Shown one piece after another: positions 11,392-24,465 of a DNA stretch of 64,000 bases. The stretch's first letter is position 1; every line of letters starts with the position of its first letter. The DNA is from Lithospermum erythrorhizon (Eukaryota > Streptophyta > Magnoliopsida > Boraginales > Boraginaceae): assembly GCA_019722365.1 (NCBI GenBank), contig JADFUC010000949.1, forward strand, positions 62,001 through 126,000, given 5' to 3'. The notes below the pieces were generated by a model. It did not search any database. It was not told where the DNA came from and saw only the letters and a program-made list of their open reading frames with translations. A program made the position numbers and the translations under genes.

Positions 11392-13561
11392 CTCTCCTCA
11401 AGCTGAGCATGAATATCACAAAGGCCCATCTTGTTCATCAAAGTTTCGAATCACATTTCGAGAGATTCTGCAAAGATGTTTGCAAGCTATGGTAGTTAAG
11501 TGGAGACATGGTAAGCAACAATAGTCTCATCCTTAATAGCCCTAACAAATGTCAATCCATCTCATGTATTTCGAGCGCTGTGAAAAATGTGATTATAAGC
11601 CGATGGGGTGTCAATTTTACTATCACTATATACTTGAACCACAGAAGTATGATCAATGTCTAAACATGCTAGCAATTCCTTCAGCCATTTTAACTCACAT
11701 CGCCAAACTCCGCCATAGCCTCACAGACCGCCTCACCGAAGATAACGTGACGCAATTTCCGCTTTCTTTGTCTTCCAAGAAATAGGATAGTCCCCAAGAA
11801 ACACCAATCTCTGGCTCAAGAATCAACGCCTAGTAACATGACACCGCCCAATCCGAGTCACACCACCCATACAATTTTAAGTCGACCGCCTCAGAACAAA
11901 ATTCCCGACCAGCGACTTTGAGGTATCTCACCACTCGGTAGCCGCATTCCATCGATCTCGCGGGGCTCCCCGCAAAAACCGAGAAAGAATATGTAACATA
12001 GTTTATCGACGAGTATAAGAGAGGATAAATCACCACCAAATGCCTATGCGCCCCCCTGCCTACCAAGGTGCACTAACAGATGAGCTAAGCTTATGATTTG
12101 GTTCCATGTGGGAAAAGCTGCGTGATCTACTCACCCAACAAACCACACCTATTAATAATGTCCAAAACATATTTTCTCTGACACAAAGAGATTCCTGTAG
12201 CACTCCTCGCCACCTCGATACCCAAAAAATACTTTAGAACTCCTAGATCCTTCATGTGAAAACAAGACCGATGTACTTTAAATTATCTATCAGAATAAAT
12301 TAGTGCCAGAAATAATCATATCATCAACATAAACAAGAACAAACAACTGAACACCATCACATACATAAGAGAATAAAGAGTAGTCCGAGTGAGACTGAGT
12401 GAAACCATAAGAAATCAAAGCTGCAGTGAGTTTAGCGAACCAACAACGAGGTGTTGTTTCAGTCCATACAATGACTTACGCAGACGACACACTTTGTTGG
12501 GTTCACTATGATCAAAACCTGGTGGAAGTTTCATATATACCTCCTCATTGAGATCTCCATGCAAAGCATTATGTATCCATCCGATGAAGACTCCATCCTC
12601 GAGCAATGGCAACAACAAGAATGTCCTGACAAAGAGTCATCTTAGCCACAGTGTTAGAATAGTCAATACCTTCCTTCTGATGATTACCAAATACCACAAG
12701 TCTCGCCTTGAGACGCTCAACACTACCATCCGAGTTGTACTTAATCTTGTATACCCATCGGCTCCTTAGAGTCTTCTTGCATGGAGGTAAGTCAACCAGA
12801 TTCCATGTGTCATTATCCTCCAAAGCACGTATCTCACTCAACATAGCTGCACACCAACCTGAATCATTCGATGCCTAGAAATAGGACTTAGTTTCAACAT
12901 CAGAGTAATATTAGCAAAGAAAATTCCTGTCCAAAGGTAAAACAAATCATAACTCAAACAATGTGCAAGAGGATATGGAATACCTGAGATAGGAGAAGAA
13001 ACAAGTGAATGTTGAGCGGAGGGTGGACTAATCACATGTGTCACAAAATCTCTAAGATGTGCGGGAGCAGAACGTACCCTATGTCCCCTACCCAACTGAG
13101 GCTCGGGCTTACCATTACCCAAACTAACGCATTGCGGCTATCGTCCCATCCTCACGAACTGGAATTAAAGGACGGTGACCACTCAAATTTCCCTCATGTG
13201 CGACAACAAGGTCCGAACGCGATGCTGCTACATCAGCCATTGGTTCGGCCTCCTCCTCATCCGAACCCGACGTGGCTACATCCGCCATCGGCTCGGACGC
13301 CACCACCGGGAGCGTAGTCCTTCCCTAAATAACCTTTTAATCATAATCATAATCACAAAATATTCATGGGTCTGAACATCAAATAACTTCCACCCCTTTT
13401 ATCAGAAGGATAACCAACAAACACACAACGTCAACTACGACTAGCAAACTTATCACCTTCGTAATGTCATGAGCATAACATTATAAACACCCAAAGCATT
13501 CTCATATCACTATAAAATGTGAAAAGTGTACTATATAATATCTCATAGGGTGAACACAACC
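11392..13561 (-). pseudogene. Copia element E, 3' half of pol: integrase C-terminus, RT, RNase H (decayed)
   Basis: Read on the minus strand from right to left. The integrase C-terminal region (about 13380-13560) shows YAHD and FVGYPSDKRG. A Ser/Glu-rich spacer with two SEPMADVA repeats follows (13124-13306). RT (12415-12844) shows TWNLVDLP, WVYKIKYNSDGSVERLKARL and [12 protein letters not shown]. RNase H remnants (11830-12066) show RVVRYLK and LYGWCDSDWA. Several frameshifts and stops break the frame, so it is not functional. Order and strand match the gag/protease half at 54189-55247, indicating one element split by later insertions. Confidence 0.85.
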
Positions 13562-13904
13562 GATTTTGATGTGTTGTCAATCAAGCTTTGATTGTTGTAT
13601 TTCCTTTTGAAACTTTAGCCTGGTCGGCCGTTGTCATTTTGTATCTGTGGATACAAGATTTATCATCCGTCAGAGCCTCGCATTACTTATTTGGGATATG
13701 TTGTATATATATATGGGTTGGTTGTTTAGATATCAGCTGATGGATTAAATCTTAAAAACTGTTTTGATTTGGGAAACTTATTTGAGATCACATTTTTGGA
13801 TGAAACGAATTTTGTTTTAAACTGAGTCGTCCATCGGCTCGTGACTTTCAAGCCTGACTTTAATGACTTTATATCAGGCGGCCGACTGGGCGTGGCCGTT
13901 ATAA
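13562..13904 (+). mobile_element. Truncated 5' LTR (last ~340 bp) of a Ty3/gypsy element
   Basis: It matches 19331-19689, the end of the 3' LTR, nearly throughout: both begin gattttgatgtgttgtcaat and end cgttata. Only the 3' end of this LTR remains; about 2 kb of its left part is missing, and the border abuts copia E integrase at 13561. Confidence 0.85.
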
Positions 13905-13907
13905 TTT

Positions 13908-13926
13908 TGGTATTTAGCTTAGGTTT
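13908..13926 (+). other. Primer-binding site of the gypsy element (initiator-Met tRNA type)
   Basis: The string tggtatttagcttaggttt resembles the plant iMet primer site TGGTATCAGAGC and lies just after the 5' LTR end, with a few substitutions. Confidence 0.55.
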
Positions 13927-16900
13927 CCGGGACATTTTGGCATTCAGGTGTGGTTGTGTGTCGACTTGTTTTCCTCGAGTCGTTGTGAGGGTGCCTTTTG
14001 TAAAAGTAATGAAGTCTTTTCTTTTGTCAGACCGCCGAGGACGCCACCCGTAGTTCGAGGACGAGGTGTAGAGCGAGAGGTGCCCGGTAGGCCCAAAGGA
14101 GGCCGAGCCGGTAGGGGTATAGCCGCTGATGAGTACGCTGCGGACCAGCAGGTCCGAGGCAAATTTCCTCGGCATGTCGGTGAGGTCGGTGTAGACCTCG
14201 CAGTAGAGTATAATGCGCTCGTGTGGTCGAAAGCAACGTGGGGGTCAATTTTGCAGCAAGTTGTTTGATCAAGCCAAGAGGGATCCTCCGAAGTTTGTGT
14301 GGGTTTGTTAAAAAGCATGAGTTCATCCGAGATATGAAGTCTATCTTTGAGCCGATGATCGCGGCGAGACGAGAGTGAAGTTTGCTACTTATACTTCACG
14401 AGGGTGCCCGTGGATCGGCCGAGAACCTCGAAAAGGCCTCCGATCAAAGGGTAGGAGGTCTGCGTGTCCCGGTTTGCATTTTGTCGAGCCTTCCGGAGAA
14501 TTATTGCTTAGAGACCCACATGGCGGCCTCGAGAGAGAAACATTTCGTTGACTCGTGGTTCGGTAGTCACTGAGGCGTATTTATAGATGTCAGTTGATCT
14601 CAGGCCGACTACTCGATGTTTATCCGCAGAGGCGAAGAGGATCATTGAATTGTGGATGGGTTGACATGGAGACACGTCACTGCATCTCATCAATGGAGTT
14701 TAACATTAGTTTTAAGGCCAGGAATGCAGCATCAAGATGGAATGAGCTGACAGAGCTGCAGGCGAGCTGATCGGCGAGAGTCGACCCGAGACTTTCTATT
14801 CCGGTGAGACCTACTAGCTCTAGAGTTCTTAGGAGGACTGACCACAGAGTCGCTTCGCGTAGCCTACCAAGATTCGATAGTTCGCTCGAGTCATGCCACC
14901 GCCTCAAGACGCGGGCGAACGCGAGATCCGCGGGGTCCAAAGTAGTCGCCCTGAGGTCTGTAGAGGTATTCGTTGTTAATGTTGTGGTCGATGGGTCATG
15001 TGCAAGCAGGATTTTCGGGAGAGGTCGGGTCTATGTTACCGATGCCGTACGTGACATTTGGCGAAGGAGTGTCCCAACTTCCTGTAGGGGAGTGCTAGCA
15101 TTTCAAGAATAGCTCAAATTGGCCGTAGGCGGGTATCGTGAGCCGTGGTGGTCGACGAGCCGGAGGCCGGGATATGGAGCCGGAGGACCGCAGAGGAGTG
15201 CCGTGGGTAGTAAACAGCCGAGTCACGAGGCCGATTCACGCCGTTACTCATCAGAGGCGTAATACCCCTGCAAAGGCGATTGTGTACATTATTTCTCACA
15301 AGTGTGGATATCGAGGCTAGGTATTGTTTGATCAGTTACGATTCTTTTATTTCCTGCAGTTTTATTCCTACTTTATCCGTATGTCGCGGTGCTCGGCCTG
15401 CTCCACGGAGATTATGACGCCAAGAGGAGGTCACATGTTAGATTTGCATGTAGACCGGCCCTGAGCGTATGTGGTCGCTTGTTGTCTCACGATTTACTCT
15501 TACTTAAGCTTCTTTTGATTTTGGACCTTTATCTTGTGTAATGGATAGGTCGGGGAAACATGCCGCTATTGATTGCCATCGAAGGAGATTACTTCAGGGG
15601 TTCTGGCACTGACATCCATTTGGGAGACAGAAAGATTTTGCTTCGAAGTTTTGTATCAAGACTCGAGGCTAGAGATTGATTCGAAAGGTGTATTGGGTTC
15701 TGGGATATGTGGTCGATTTGAGTAGAAGAGAGGGGCGAGTAGAGATGTGCGGGTTAGAGAGTTCAAGGATGTTTTTCCTGAGGACTTACCGGGATTGCCG
15801 CCAGAGAGGGAGATTGAATTTGCTATCGAGGTTATTCCCGGTACGGCACCAATTTCTCTTCCACCGCATTGCATGGCTCCAAATGAAGCTATGTGAATCG
15901 TTCTAGTTACGTGAGTCATGGACAAGTGGATTCACTACCAGTGTATCTCCGCAGTACTCAGTGTTGTTTTGTAAAAAAAGAAGGGACGGTTCACGAGTAC
16001 GCGCATCACTCAGGCAAATAATAAAGTGACCATTAAGAACCTAGGATACCCATTGCCCACTACCCATTTGGTTTGATCAAATAAGGATGCCAAGGTGTTG
16101 TCGAACATTGATTTGCGTGTGTGGTTACTACCGCTGAGGATCAAGGAGAGGATATTCTAAATCGGCTTTTCCGATCTCAAGCATGACATTATGAATTTAT
16201 AGCGATGCCATATGGATTGACAAATGCACCGGCGGCCTTTTATGGATTTGATGAACCGGGTATTTCGGGAGTATCTCGATGAGTTTGTGGTAGTATTCAT
16301 TGATGATATTCCGAGTATTCTGTAGGGCGAGGAGTACGAGAGGCATTTGGTGATTGTGGACCTCGAGACAACACCAGCTTGTATGCCAAGTTTTCCAAAT
16401 GTGAGTTCCGTTGGCGAAAGTGCAATTCCTAGGTCATGTTATTTCAAGTAGGTATTTTGTGCTGATCCGCCGGGCGTGAGGCCGTGAACACCGGGAGCCG
16501 CCCACGAAAAGTAATCGGTGTCAGAGTTTCTGCTACCGGTTATTATAGAGATTCATCATGACTTTTCCTGATTGCGACGCCATCACCAAAGCTGACGTAA
16601 AAGGGGTTCCCATGACTGGATGATGATTGTGGAGGATTGTTTCAGGGTATTAAAGCGGGAAGGACTCTCGCCCAAAGGTTAAGCGATAACGTCTGGTTTC
16701 GAGGGCTACGTGATTTTATAAATGACGCTCGCATCGTGATCAGCGTGTTCTCGACGCAGAATGGGAAGGTGATCAGCTTCATGCTTCCTACGCTGAGAAA
16801 TCATGAGAAGAACTATCCCACCATGATCTCGAGCTAGTGCCATAGTCTTCGCGCTGAAGTTATGGAGACATTATCCGTACGGGTTAAATGCTGGGATTTT

Positions 16901-17361
16901 CACCGATCATAAGAGTTTGAAGTATCTACCGACGTAGATTTGAATTCTGAGGTGCAGGAGGTGGATGGAGTTCATCGCTGATTATGAATTGACTCATCGA
17001 AAGTACCACCTGTAGCGCAAAATGTAATAGCCGAGTGACCAGTAGAAAAGGGAAATCAAAGGATCCGCAGATGGGGTGGATGAAAACAATTGAGTCGATT
17101 TTGACGTCGTGAGCGACGAGATTTTCGCCTATACGAGTTCACTCAAGGTTGTGATCAATCTTAGAATTTTGGCGCAACGATGAGAGACTACAAAAGGTCA
17201 AGTAGGGATGAGAAGTGGGCCGACCGTATTTCACGGTTGACGGTAGTGGAGTTAGTATTGCTTTTATTTTTGTGTGATATTTGATTTTGTGTTGTTATAT
17301 GTTTTTGGTTGTTTAGTTGCTAAATTTCGGTGGGGTCGAAATTTTATTAGGGTGGGTAGAT
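13927..17361 (+). pseudogene. Ty3/gypsy internal region: gag, RT and RNase H remnants, no integrase seen
   Basis: The 5' part (about 13950-14900) is relatively GC-rich and gag-like, with an Arg/Gly/Pro-rich opening (RPPRTPPVVRGRGVEREVPG). RT follows from about 15768 with [20 protein letters not shown], then (about 16190-16400) [28 protein letters not shown] and LYAKFSKCEF. RNase H (about 16740-17050) shows [26 protein letters not shown] and a WMEFIADYELT block. Stops and frameshifts occur throughout. Between RNase H and the 3' LTR only about 300 nt remain, too little for the integrase (and chromodomain) expected in a Tekay/Del-like element, so a deletion is likely. A purine-rich ggtgggtaga (17351-17360) precedes the LTR. 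Clade assignment is inferred from motif style only. Confidence 0.8.
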
Positions 17362-19689
17362 TGTAATAACCCGCTACGTTAAAAAAAAAAAAAAAATTAA
17401 ATTTTTCGGGTCGGCGCGGACCCGGGAAAGATAAATAATTTCGATGATAATATTATTTCAGAAAATTTTAGCCGAATTACATTTACAATTTAGTAGTTTT
17501 TGCCATGGAAAATTTTATCTTGAACCTGGCTCGTTGGGAGATTTAAATACGATAAGCCGGAGAAATTAACCAAACCGAACTAGACTCGAGTTTTTTAAAT
17601 ATCTGTCAAGCTTATCTTCCACATCATCATTTTGGAGATCATCTTCTTCTTCTCTTCTCTCCTAAAATAAAGAATCACCTCCCCTTAAAAAAATTTCTCT
17701 ATTTTTTCCATTTCTCTCTTCGATTGTCGCCAAACTCAAGATCGCTTGTATATCGTTCTCCCCATCATTCTCTTCGAGTTAAGGTAAGAAATTTCAAGTC
17801 TTTCGAGATATTTCTTGGGTTTTGACATAGTTGACTTTTAGTTGACTTTTCCATAATTCAATTTTATGATGAATCTTAGTTGGTTATGGGTTCTGTGATG
17901 TATATAAGTGATTAATTCGTGATTTAGAGATCGTTTGAGGATGTTATGGCTGGGTTGACTTTTAGGTTTTCTCGGTTGACTTTGGGTTGATATATTTTCT
18001 AAGACTTTAAAACGTGTAGGAGGTTATGTCAGGGGACCTTTATTATAGTTATTAAGTATATTAAATTAGCGATTTAAAAATTGATTAAAAGTGCGCTAGG
18101 TCAAAAAAGTGTTAATTCCAAGTCAGCTTATAATTGATATTTCGAGTATAAAGGTTAATTATGGACCCGGCCGATTAACTAAAATGACTTATAAGTTGAT
18201 TTGTACGATTAAGTAATAAGATGGAATTATGTGGGGGATCGATTGCTGTGTCCGGCTGATTATAATTCGGTAGTTTATCCTCATGTTAGACTATTTGTAG
18301 ATACCTCAAGAGTTGGTTATGTATCTCCTAGGAACGCCGGTATAATAGGTCTTGATTATACTTCGGTATTGTTTAGGCGTTGATCGTGGAAAAGTGGCGC
18401 TACCTTGATTGTCTTCGCTAAGGTTTTGCAAGAAGCTAGCGTAGAAATTATTCACGGGTGTTACTTGCAATTTACTTTAAATTGTGTGAACATGTTATTG
18501 TGATATGATTATGTGGAGAACGATATACATGTTATTATGATATGATTTATGAGAAGTGATATACATGTTATTGTGTTATGATTACTTGAGAATGACATAC
18601 ATGTAATTGTTAAATGATTATGTGATTATATTCCCATACAAGATTTCTGAGAAATAATAGCTTGAACTCCAACTTATATTTCTCGATTTCTCTGTGGCCT
18701 CACGGCACTTATGATTTCGGTGGCCTCTGTCGTGATTGTGTTCTCGATTTACGATTGCGAGATGTTTTAGCTGGGCAAAGGCTTGACATTGTCTGGGAGC
18801 AGTAAAGAGTCAAGTTATCGAGAGGCGACGTGTTGAGTTATCTATGACTCGAGGTGACTCAGCATCGGATCAATTCTACGCCGATGATTGTGGTTAGTGT
18901 GACTCTCCTTCCTTGCGTGATATGCTTAATTTATATCGCCTTATACTTAGTGTATAAGAGCGTGTGTTTTATACTTAGTGTATAAAGAGCAACAGGTTTT
19001 ATATTTTATGGTATATAAGTAAATTATAACCTTCTATTATATCTTCATGTACATGTCCGAGATTTCCTCAAGGAATTATGTTGTATGACCTTTAGGTAGT
19101 CCCGATATATGTATTTTATTCATATTTGACTATTATATTATTGATTGACCTGCTCCGCATGTGTAAGTTCACCCATGTTAAGTTTCACTACGCCTGCGTG
19201 GCTTACACCCTTTCGCATCGGGCGGCATTTCATTTGTGCCAAAGTTGACAAACCGCTTGAGCCAAGAGACTGCTTTTGAGAATTTGTTCCGAAAGGGCTG
19301 TGAGCATCGGGTATGCAGATCCCCTACAATTGATTTTGATGTGTTGTCAATCAAGCTTTGGATTGCTGTATTTCCTTTTGAAACTTTTAGCCTTAATGGC
19401 CGCTAATATTTGTATTCGCGATACACTACGTATCATTCGCTAGGCTCTGGTGCATTACTTTATTTTTGGGGGATATGTTGTGTATATATATATATGGGGT
19501 TGGTCATTTCTATATCACCATGGATTATAAAGTTTAAAAACTGCTTTGGATTTGGGAAATTTAATTGCGATCACATTTTTGGATGAAACGAATTGTGTTT
19601 TTAAATCGAGTCGCCCATCGGGTTTGGTGACTCTGGTGTTCGATTTAATGACTTCACCGCAGTATGCCGACTGGGGTGGGTCGTTATAA
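17362..19689 (+). mobile_element. 3' LTR of the Ty3/gypsy element (about 2.3 kb)
   Basis: It starts TGTAATAACCCG after a polypurine tract and ends ...cgttata like the partial 5' LTR. It contains a poly(A) stretch (17381-17396), four tandem copies of a 36-37-bp unit starting catgt (18491, 18528, 18564, 18600), a repeated 'ttatacttagtgtataa' (about 18942 and 18972), and a TATA-like run near 19480. The length fits long-LTR plant chromoviruses. Confidence 0.75.
18491..18636 (+). repeat. 36-37-bp tandem repeat inside the gypsy LTR, four copies
   Basis: The unit begins catgttattgtgatatgatt and recurs at 18491, 18528, 18564 and 18600 with a few substitutions. Confidence 0.75.
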
Positions 19690-21399
19690 GACACTTCGTG
19701 ATCTATGATCTTAGCTGGAAGTATATGATGCCAATAAGAGTAATATATCGTATATTATCTTGGCTTTCATATAAGTCTTTTGAATTTGGTATTTCTTCAT
19801 ATAAACGATGATGTTTTTCCTTTGTGTAATACCACAACAAGTTGTGATATTAAGTACACAAAGAACTAATACTGGGATTTAGTGACTCCGGCCACTTCTT
19901 TCAAGCATAAGTAAAAGGGACTGTAAGTATACTTGAAAAATATAAAGTAAGGACTCTTTAAGTCCACTACCTTAAGTAAAATGTTGTCTTAAGCTTAAAC
20001 AGTTAAGCTACACCATTCGTGCAACTATCGATTTGACTTACATATTTAATAAGCATGTAAGACTAATGCAGTAAAGTATGAAATGTGTTTCGATCCCGCT
20101 TATGGAAATCGCTTTTCAAACCTGCGGATCACACTTGCTTGAAATCTTCATCAAGAATGAATTGATCCTTGAGCATTTTCTGAATTACATTGACATGAAT
20201 AATTCAAACTATTGAGCTATACATTCATGTGTTCTTTTCACAAGCATGTTTTGATTAAAGGAACGTAATTCAACTTCTCCTTTCAAGAACCGGATGACGA
20301 ACAAGACTTAAGGATACTATACCAGTGTGACCTTAAACTGCATTTGGAGGTCCACATCTCTCAAGAAGATGGACTGAGCCAACTCTCACTAGAATTAGTA
20401 GGAGGGTTACAAGTCATAGTTGATGAATGTCTTGTCTTGACAAATACATGTCAACTTAAGATAATAGTTACAAATCGACAATAAAACGAGCACGAACCGC
20501 CCATTGTTATGAGGTATCGAATGGATAAGTATAAATCATCTGAGGAATGAGATTCAACACGATGACTCTTTATGATGTTGTGAGATATGTATAAGAGAAT
20601 GTATTGAACCCGATTCAAGTACATGAATAACTTTCTATTTACACAGTCAAGAAATTCCACACTTACCTTTAGATTGCATTTATTCATACCTAGTATGAAT
20701 AAATTTAACTCCTACATATGATTTAAGAAATCATTTGGATATGAAATATGATCATGAATGGCACATACTATGTTTATATCTATTTCATAAAGTTTTCATG
20801 CAGTTATAAGATATTGTAGAACGATGTTCCTGGCACGATTCCATGTGAACGGATACTTGAAATCTACATTCTCGAGCCGTGAGCAAAAATGTTCCTAAGC
20901 AATGATCCTTCAAGGATAGATACTTCACATTTTTTGTGGTGCACTCCACGCCTTAAAACTAGATTAAATGGAAACTGCTTATAATATTAATATTCAAGTT
21001 GAGAACTCAGATATTTATATAAAAGAGTAAACGCTTCTTGAAAAGGAAGAGCATTTAACTAAGAGTTCAAAAGGTTGCTTGGGAGCTTAAAACATAAATC
21101 ATCAGGTATATGTAATATACAAGTTATTATGAAATGACCTACTATATTTGGTTGCCAATGGTATGGTCGTGAACTGCTTCACTTTAGTATGAGTTTTGTA
21201 TCTACTAGATATACAATGGATTAACTTCGATATAATCTGCTATATATGATAAATGTTACGTGGAGTTTAAAAAATGAATAAACTTTAGACAAATTCTCTG
21301 CTTGAACTTGACATATCTAATGTTGATCTCATAGGATGTCATGTTAACTGATTACTAAAACAATTCCTCCGAGAAGTCGTGAATTGTCATGGAAGATAT
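19690..21399. other. Noncoding, repeat-like sequence between the gypsy element and element A
   Basis: No long reading frame and no recognisable protein motif. The texture resembles the noncoding interior of element C (47471-51190), but I could not find a clear stretch of shared sequence. It may belong to another non-autonomous element or to the lost middle of copia E. Confidence 0.35.
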
Positions 21400-21708
21400 T
21401 GTTGGAACAATGAATATCGATTCCCTTTATTATGCCCACGCGACAATTGTGTATCAATTCATTTACTGCAGTACAATGATTATCGAACTTAGTGTTCACC
21501 TTAGTAATTGTATATTACTAGTTCGGTTCTCATGATAATTTAAAGTGGTTACATGGTAGCTATCATGTATCTTTTACTCATTAATCGTTATAATAATAGT
21601 AATTGTCAAATTATTATTATACAAATTACTATTATTCCGAGCCTAGAAAGGTCAGCTACACATACAAAGGATATTTGAATTATATTTCATGTATGAAATT
21701 AAATAAGA

Positions 21709-21755
<47 letters not shown>

Positions 21756-22404
21756 CAAATATATATTGATGAATATCAATCAAGTTAAACTTCAAGTAGT
21801 TTAATTAATTAAGCAATTGAAATTGATGAATAACTTGATAAGTTTTTTGATAGGGACTCGTTAGTATTTTAATTGACTTGTTAAGTTAATTAAAATAAAC
21901 AACTCACTAGTGACTCATTATTTAATTAGAAGCATAAAACAATCTAATTAAGTTAACGAGTCAAGTTGATTTCTTAACGAGTTTTTTACGGGTTAAATTA
22001 GGAATTGGTATATAAGGAATGAGACAAGGTTTTTTTCATGTGAGAAAAATCATAACCCTTGCCTCATCCAACATAGCCGCCCCTCCCTCTCCTTTGGAAG
22101 AAAAAATTCTCTCTTCCATTTGTTCATCAACCTAATAAGTTCAAGTTTTGGATTCAACTCTCATGGTTGCAGCAACTGTGAGTAATTCTATTTGGTGTCA
22201 AGTCAAGCAATTGGAGAGTATTTGAAAGGGATACATTAGGGCATCATTGCTTGAAGGGGTGATTTCGTTAGTCTTCCGGTGCTATGTAAGTACTCTTGTA
22301 TTCATATAGTAATTATGTGTTTTAGATTGATTTATATCATTTTGAGGATCCGGAATGTATGAATTGGTGATTAATCACAAGTATAATTCATACTAGATTC
22401 TAAT
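21400..22404 (+). mobile_element. Element A 5' LTR, copia family 1 (about 1.0 kb)
   Basis: It opens TGTTGGAACAATGAATATCG, as in the copy at 33299, and ends in actagattctaa. It contains ttgtatcaattcatt, gtatattactagttcg, an (AT)n run (21711-21751) and a TATA/transcript-start-like 'ggtatataaggaatgagaca' near 22007. No polypurine tract precedes it, so this is a 5' end; what follows is the family leader and gag. Confidence 0.8.
21711..21751. repeat. (AT)n microsatellite in LTR A
   Basis: Uninterrupted alternating TA of about 40 bp. The equivalent place in LTR B3 (33620-33645) has a shorter run. Confidence 0.95.
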
Positions 22405-24465
22405 AAAGGCCTCGTGAGCCTACCAAAAGTTGATATATTTTATCTAATTTTAATTGTGATTGTTCGTAGTTGTTAATTAATTCGATTAATTCATGATTTG
22501 TATATTCAATTGATGAATATATGATATGAAAAATCAACCCATATTTTTATATATGTCACACGGCTGTATCATCAAGTTCTTGAATTAGTTTTGATGATTT
22601 GATATTTGTTTAATTGTTTCATGAAATGAAAGGGATTAAAAACTTGATTAATTTGCGTTTTGATTTAAGATTGAATCATTTTTTATTTTACAGAGAGGTT
22701 TAGAAATTTCAGAAAATTCAAAATTAAATATGTATGTACACGAACCCTTGAGGTTCAACTCAGATTTTTTCCAGATTTTTGAACTGTTTTGTATAATTTC
22801 TAAAATTCATTGAATTTCTGGATTGTGTTTGATTTAATCAAAAAACTAAAAGTGGTTTTGATGAAATTCCAATTGGACATGTTCAATAATGATATTGTTG
22901 ATGTTCATGTCGAATTCCAGAATTTTTTGAATTTTTTAGAGCCTCCAAATCGATTTTACAAAAGTTGGAATTAATCTAAAAACTGAAATTAATTTACCAA
23001 TATCTGCCGAATCCTAAGCGAGGTCTGCGGGGCCGGGCCCGGAATGGGGCGGTCCGGCCACCCAAGAAACCTCACAGGACGTACTCCGGCACCACCAGGC
23101 GCGTGTCGACCATTAGTGGCCGGAGGCCGTCCATTTGCTCCGTTGAAGTTCGTGTTCTTACTTTAGAAAACCCTAAATTTATTTTTGAAATTCTTTTTGG
23201 TTTTTTAAAATTATTGGTAATTATTAATTTCTGCTTTTAAATGCTAAACTGCTAAATTTTATCACAAGATAATTGAATATATATCTTGAATGGCATTAAA
23301 TTTGATTTATATTCCCTTTTCATAATTATTTTCATTAATTGATATTTATTGAAAATATCATTTCATTGTAACTTTTCAAATTTTGAATGTTGGAGTTAAT
23401 TACTTGAAAGTAATTATTTCATGATTTAAGTTATTGGTAATTATTATAATAATTATCATTAATCATGTGTGAATATATTTAAATTAAATATTCACATTAA
23501 TTGATAATTAATTGTAAAATAATGGATAATTAATTAGTGAATTTTTAATTTCATTTCATTTAATATATATGACATTAAGTGCACTTATTTTTTTTTAATC
23601 TTTTTCAATATATATTGTTATGGAAACGGAACGGAGGTGCATGTATATTTAATTCATTTTTTTATTTTCGCTCAAGGTGATCAGATTGCTGTAAACGACT
23701 CAAATGAGTCATCTTATTTTATTTTTCTTGCTTTCTCCTCATGCTTGCATGCCGTCTAAGTCAGATTAGTGTAGTTGAATTGTAATTCAAGACGCAAGCT
23801 TCATGGAAATTCCGTGTCTTAAGACAAGAATTGTAATAGGGCTTATTGTTGAAGCCAAGTTTTGGAATGAATAGAGCTCACGGTCATATCAGATACCTCC
23901 TGAATGTGCATTACTTGTTTTATTTTTCTGTGTTGTATATATGCTTGATTATGCCGTTGCTGTATGGTAAAATAGAAGCAAAGTAATAATAGTCTCACCT
24001 ATTTCAAATTTAAGTACCATCGCTTTCACTTTTAAAGTTGTGAAATCGGGCTTGATCATTTGGGCACACTCAGGATGTGTTACGCTTTGCAATTTGGATA
24101 TGACAATGGATCATGTTGAAGTGATTTTCTACTAACGCTATGGCTGTGACGATCACTCCAAATAACTATTTGGTTTAATCGGGTATACTTAACCGGTATT
24201 TTCGGAGATACAAAAGTCGTAGCATCTTGAATAGTATGTTAGCTTTACACAAGAATTATGTAGTTTACATAATTGGTTGATAACCTACTATAACTGATTC
24301 AAAATGTTGCAAAGTGTCAAGCAATCTGGGCTTAATAGGTCTCGATACTAATATATTTCTCAGAGATTGGCATATATTTACATTTTTACAATTTATTTGT
24401 AAAGTGTTTAGCATGATAGTTTACCGATTCTCGTTTGTCTTTATTAAATTATTCTTAGAATTATA
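22405..24465 (+). other. Element A 5' leader (about 2 kb, noncoding)
   Basis: It begins aaaggcctcgtgagcc, a block also found at the start of leader B (26756). Features shared with B and, reversed, C: an A/T-rich first kilobase, one GC-rich island (about 23015-23150 here), and a final block with 'gatatgacaatggatcatgt' and 'acaatttatttgtaaa'. The block ends just before an ATG that opens gag. It is likely the transcribed leader; function beyond that is unknown. Confidence 0.6.

Noticed and set aside
13944..14326. Overlapping frames on both strands in GC-rich gypsy gag
   Set aside because: GC-rich sequence gives open frames in all registers. Only the plus-strand gag reading agrees with the element's LTR and RT order.
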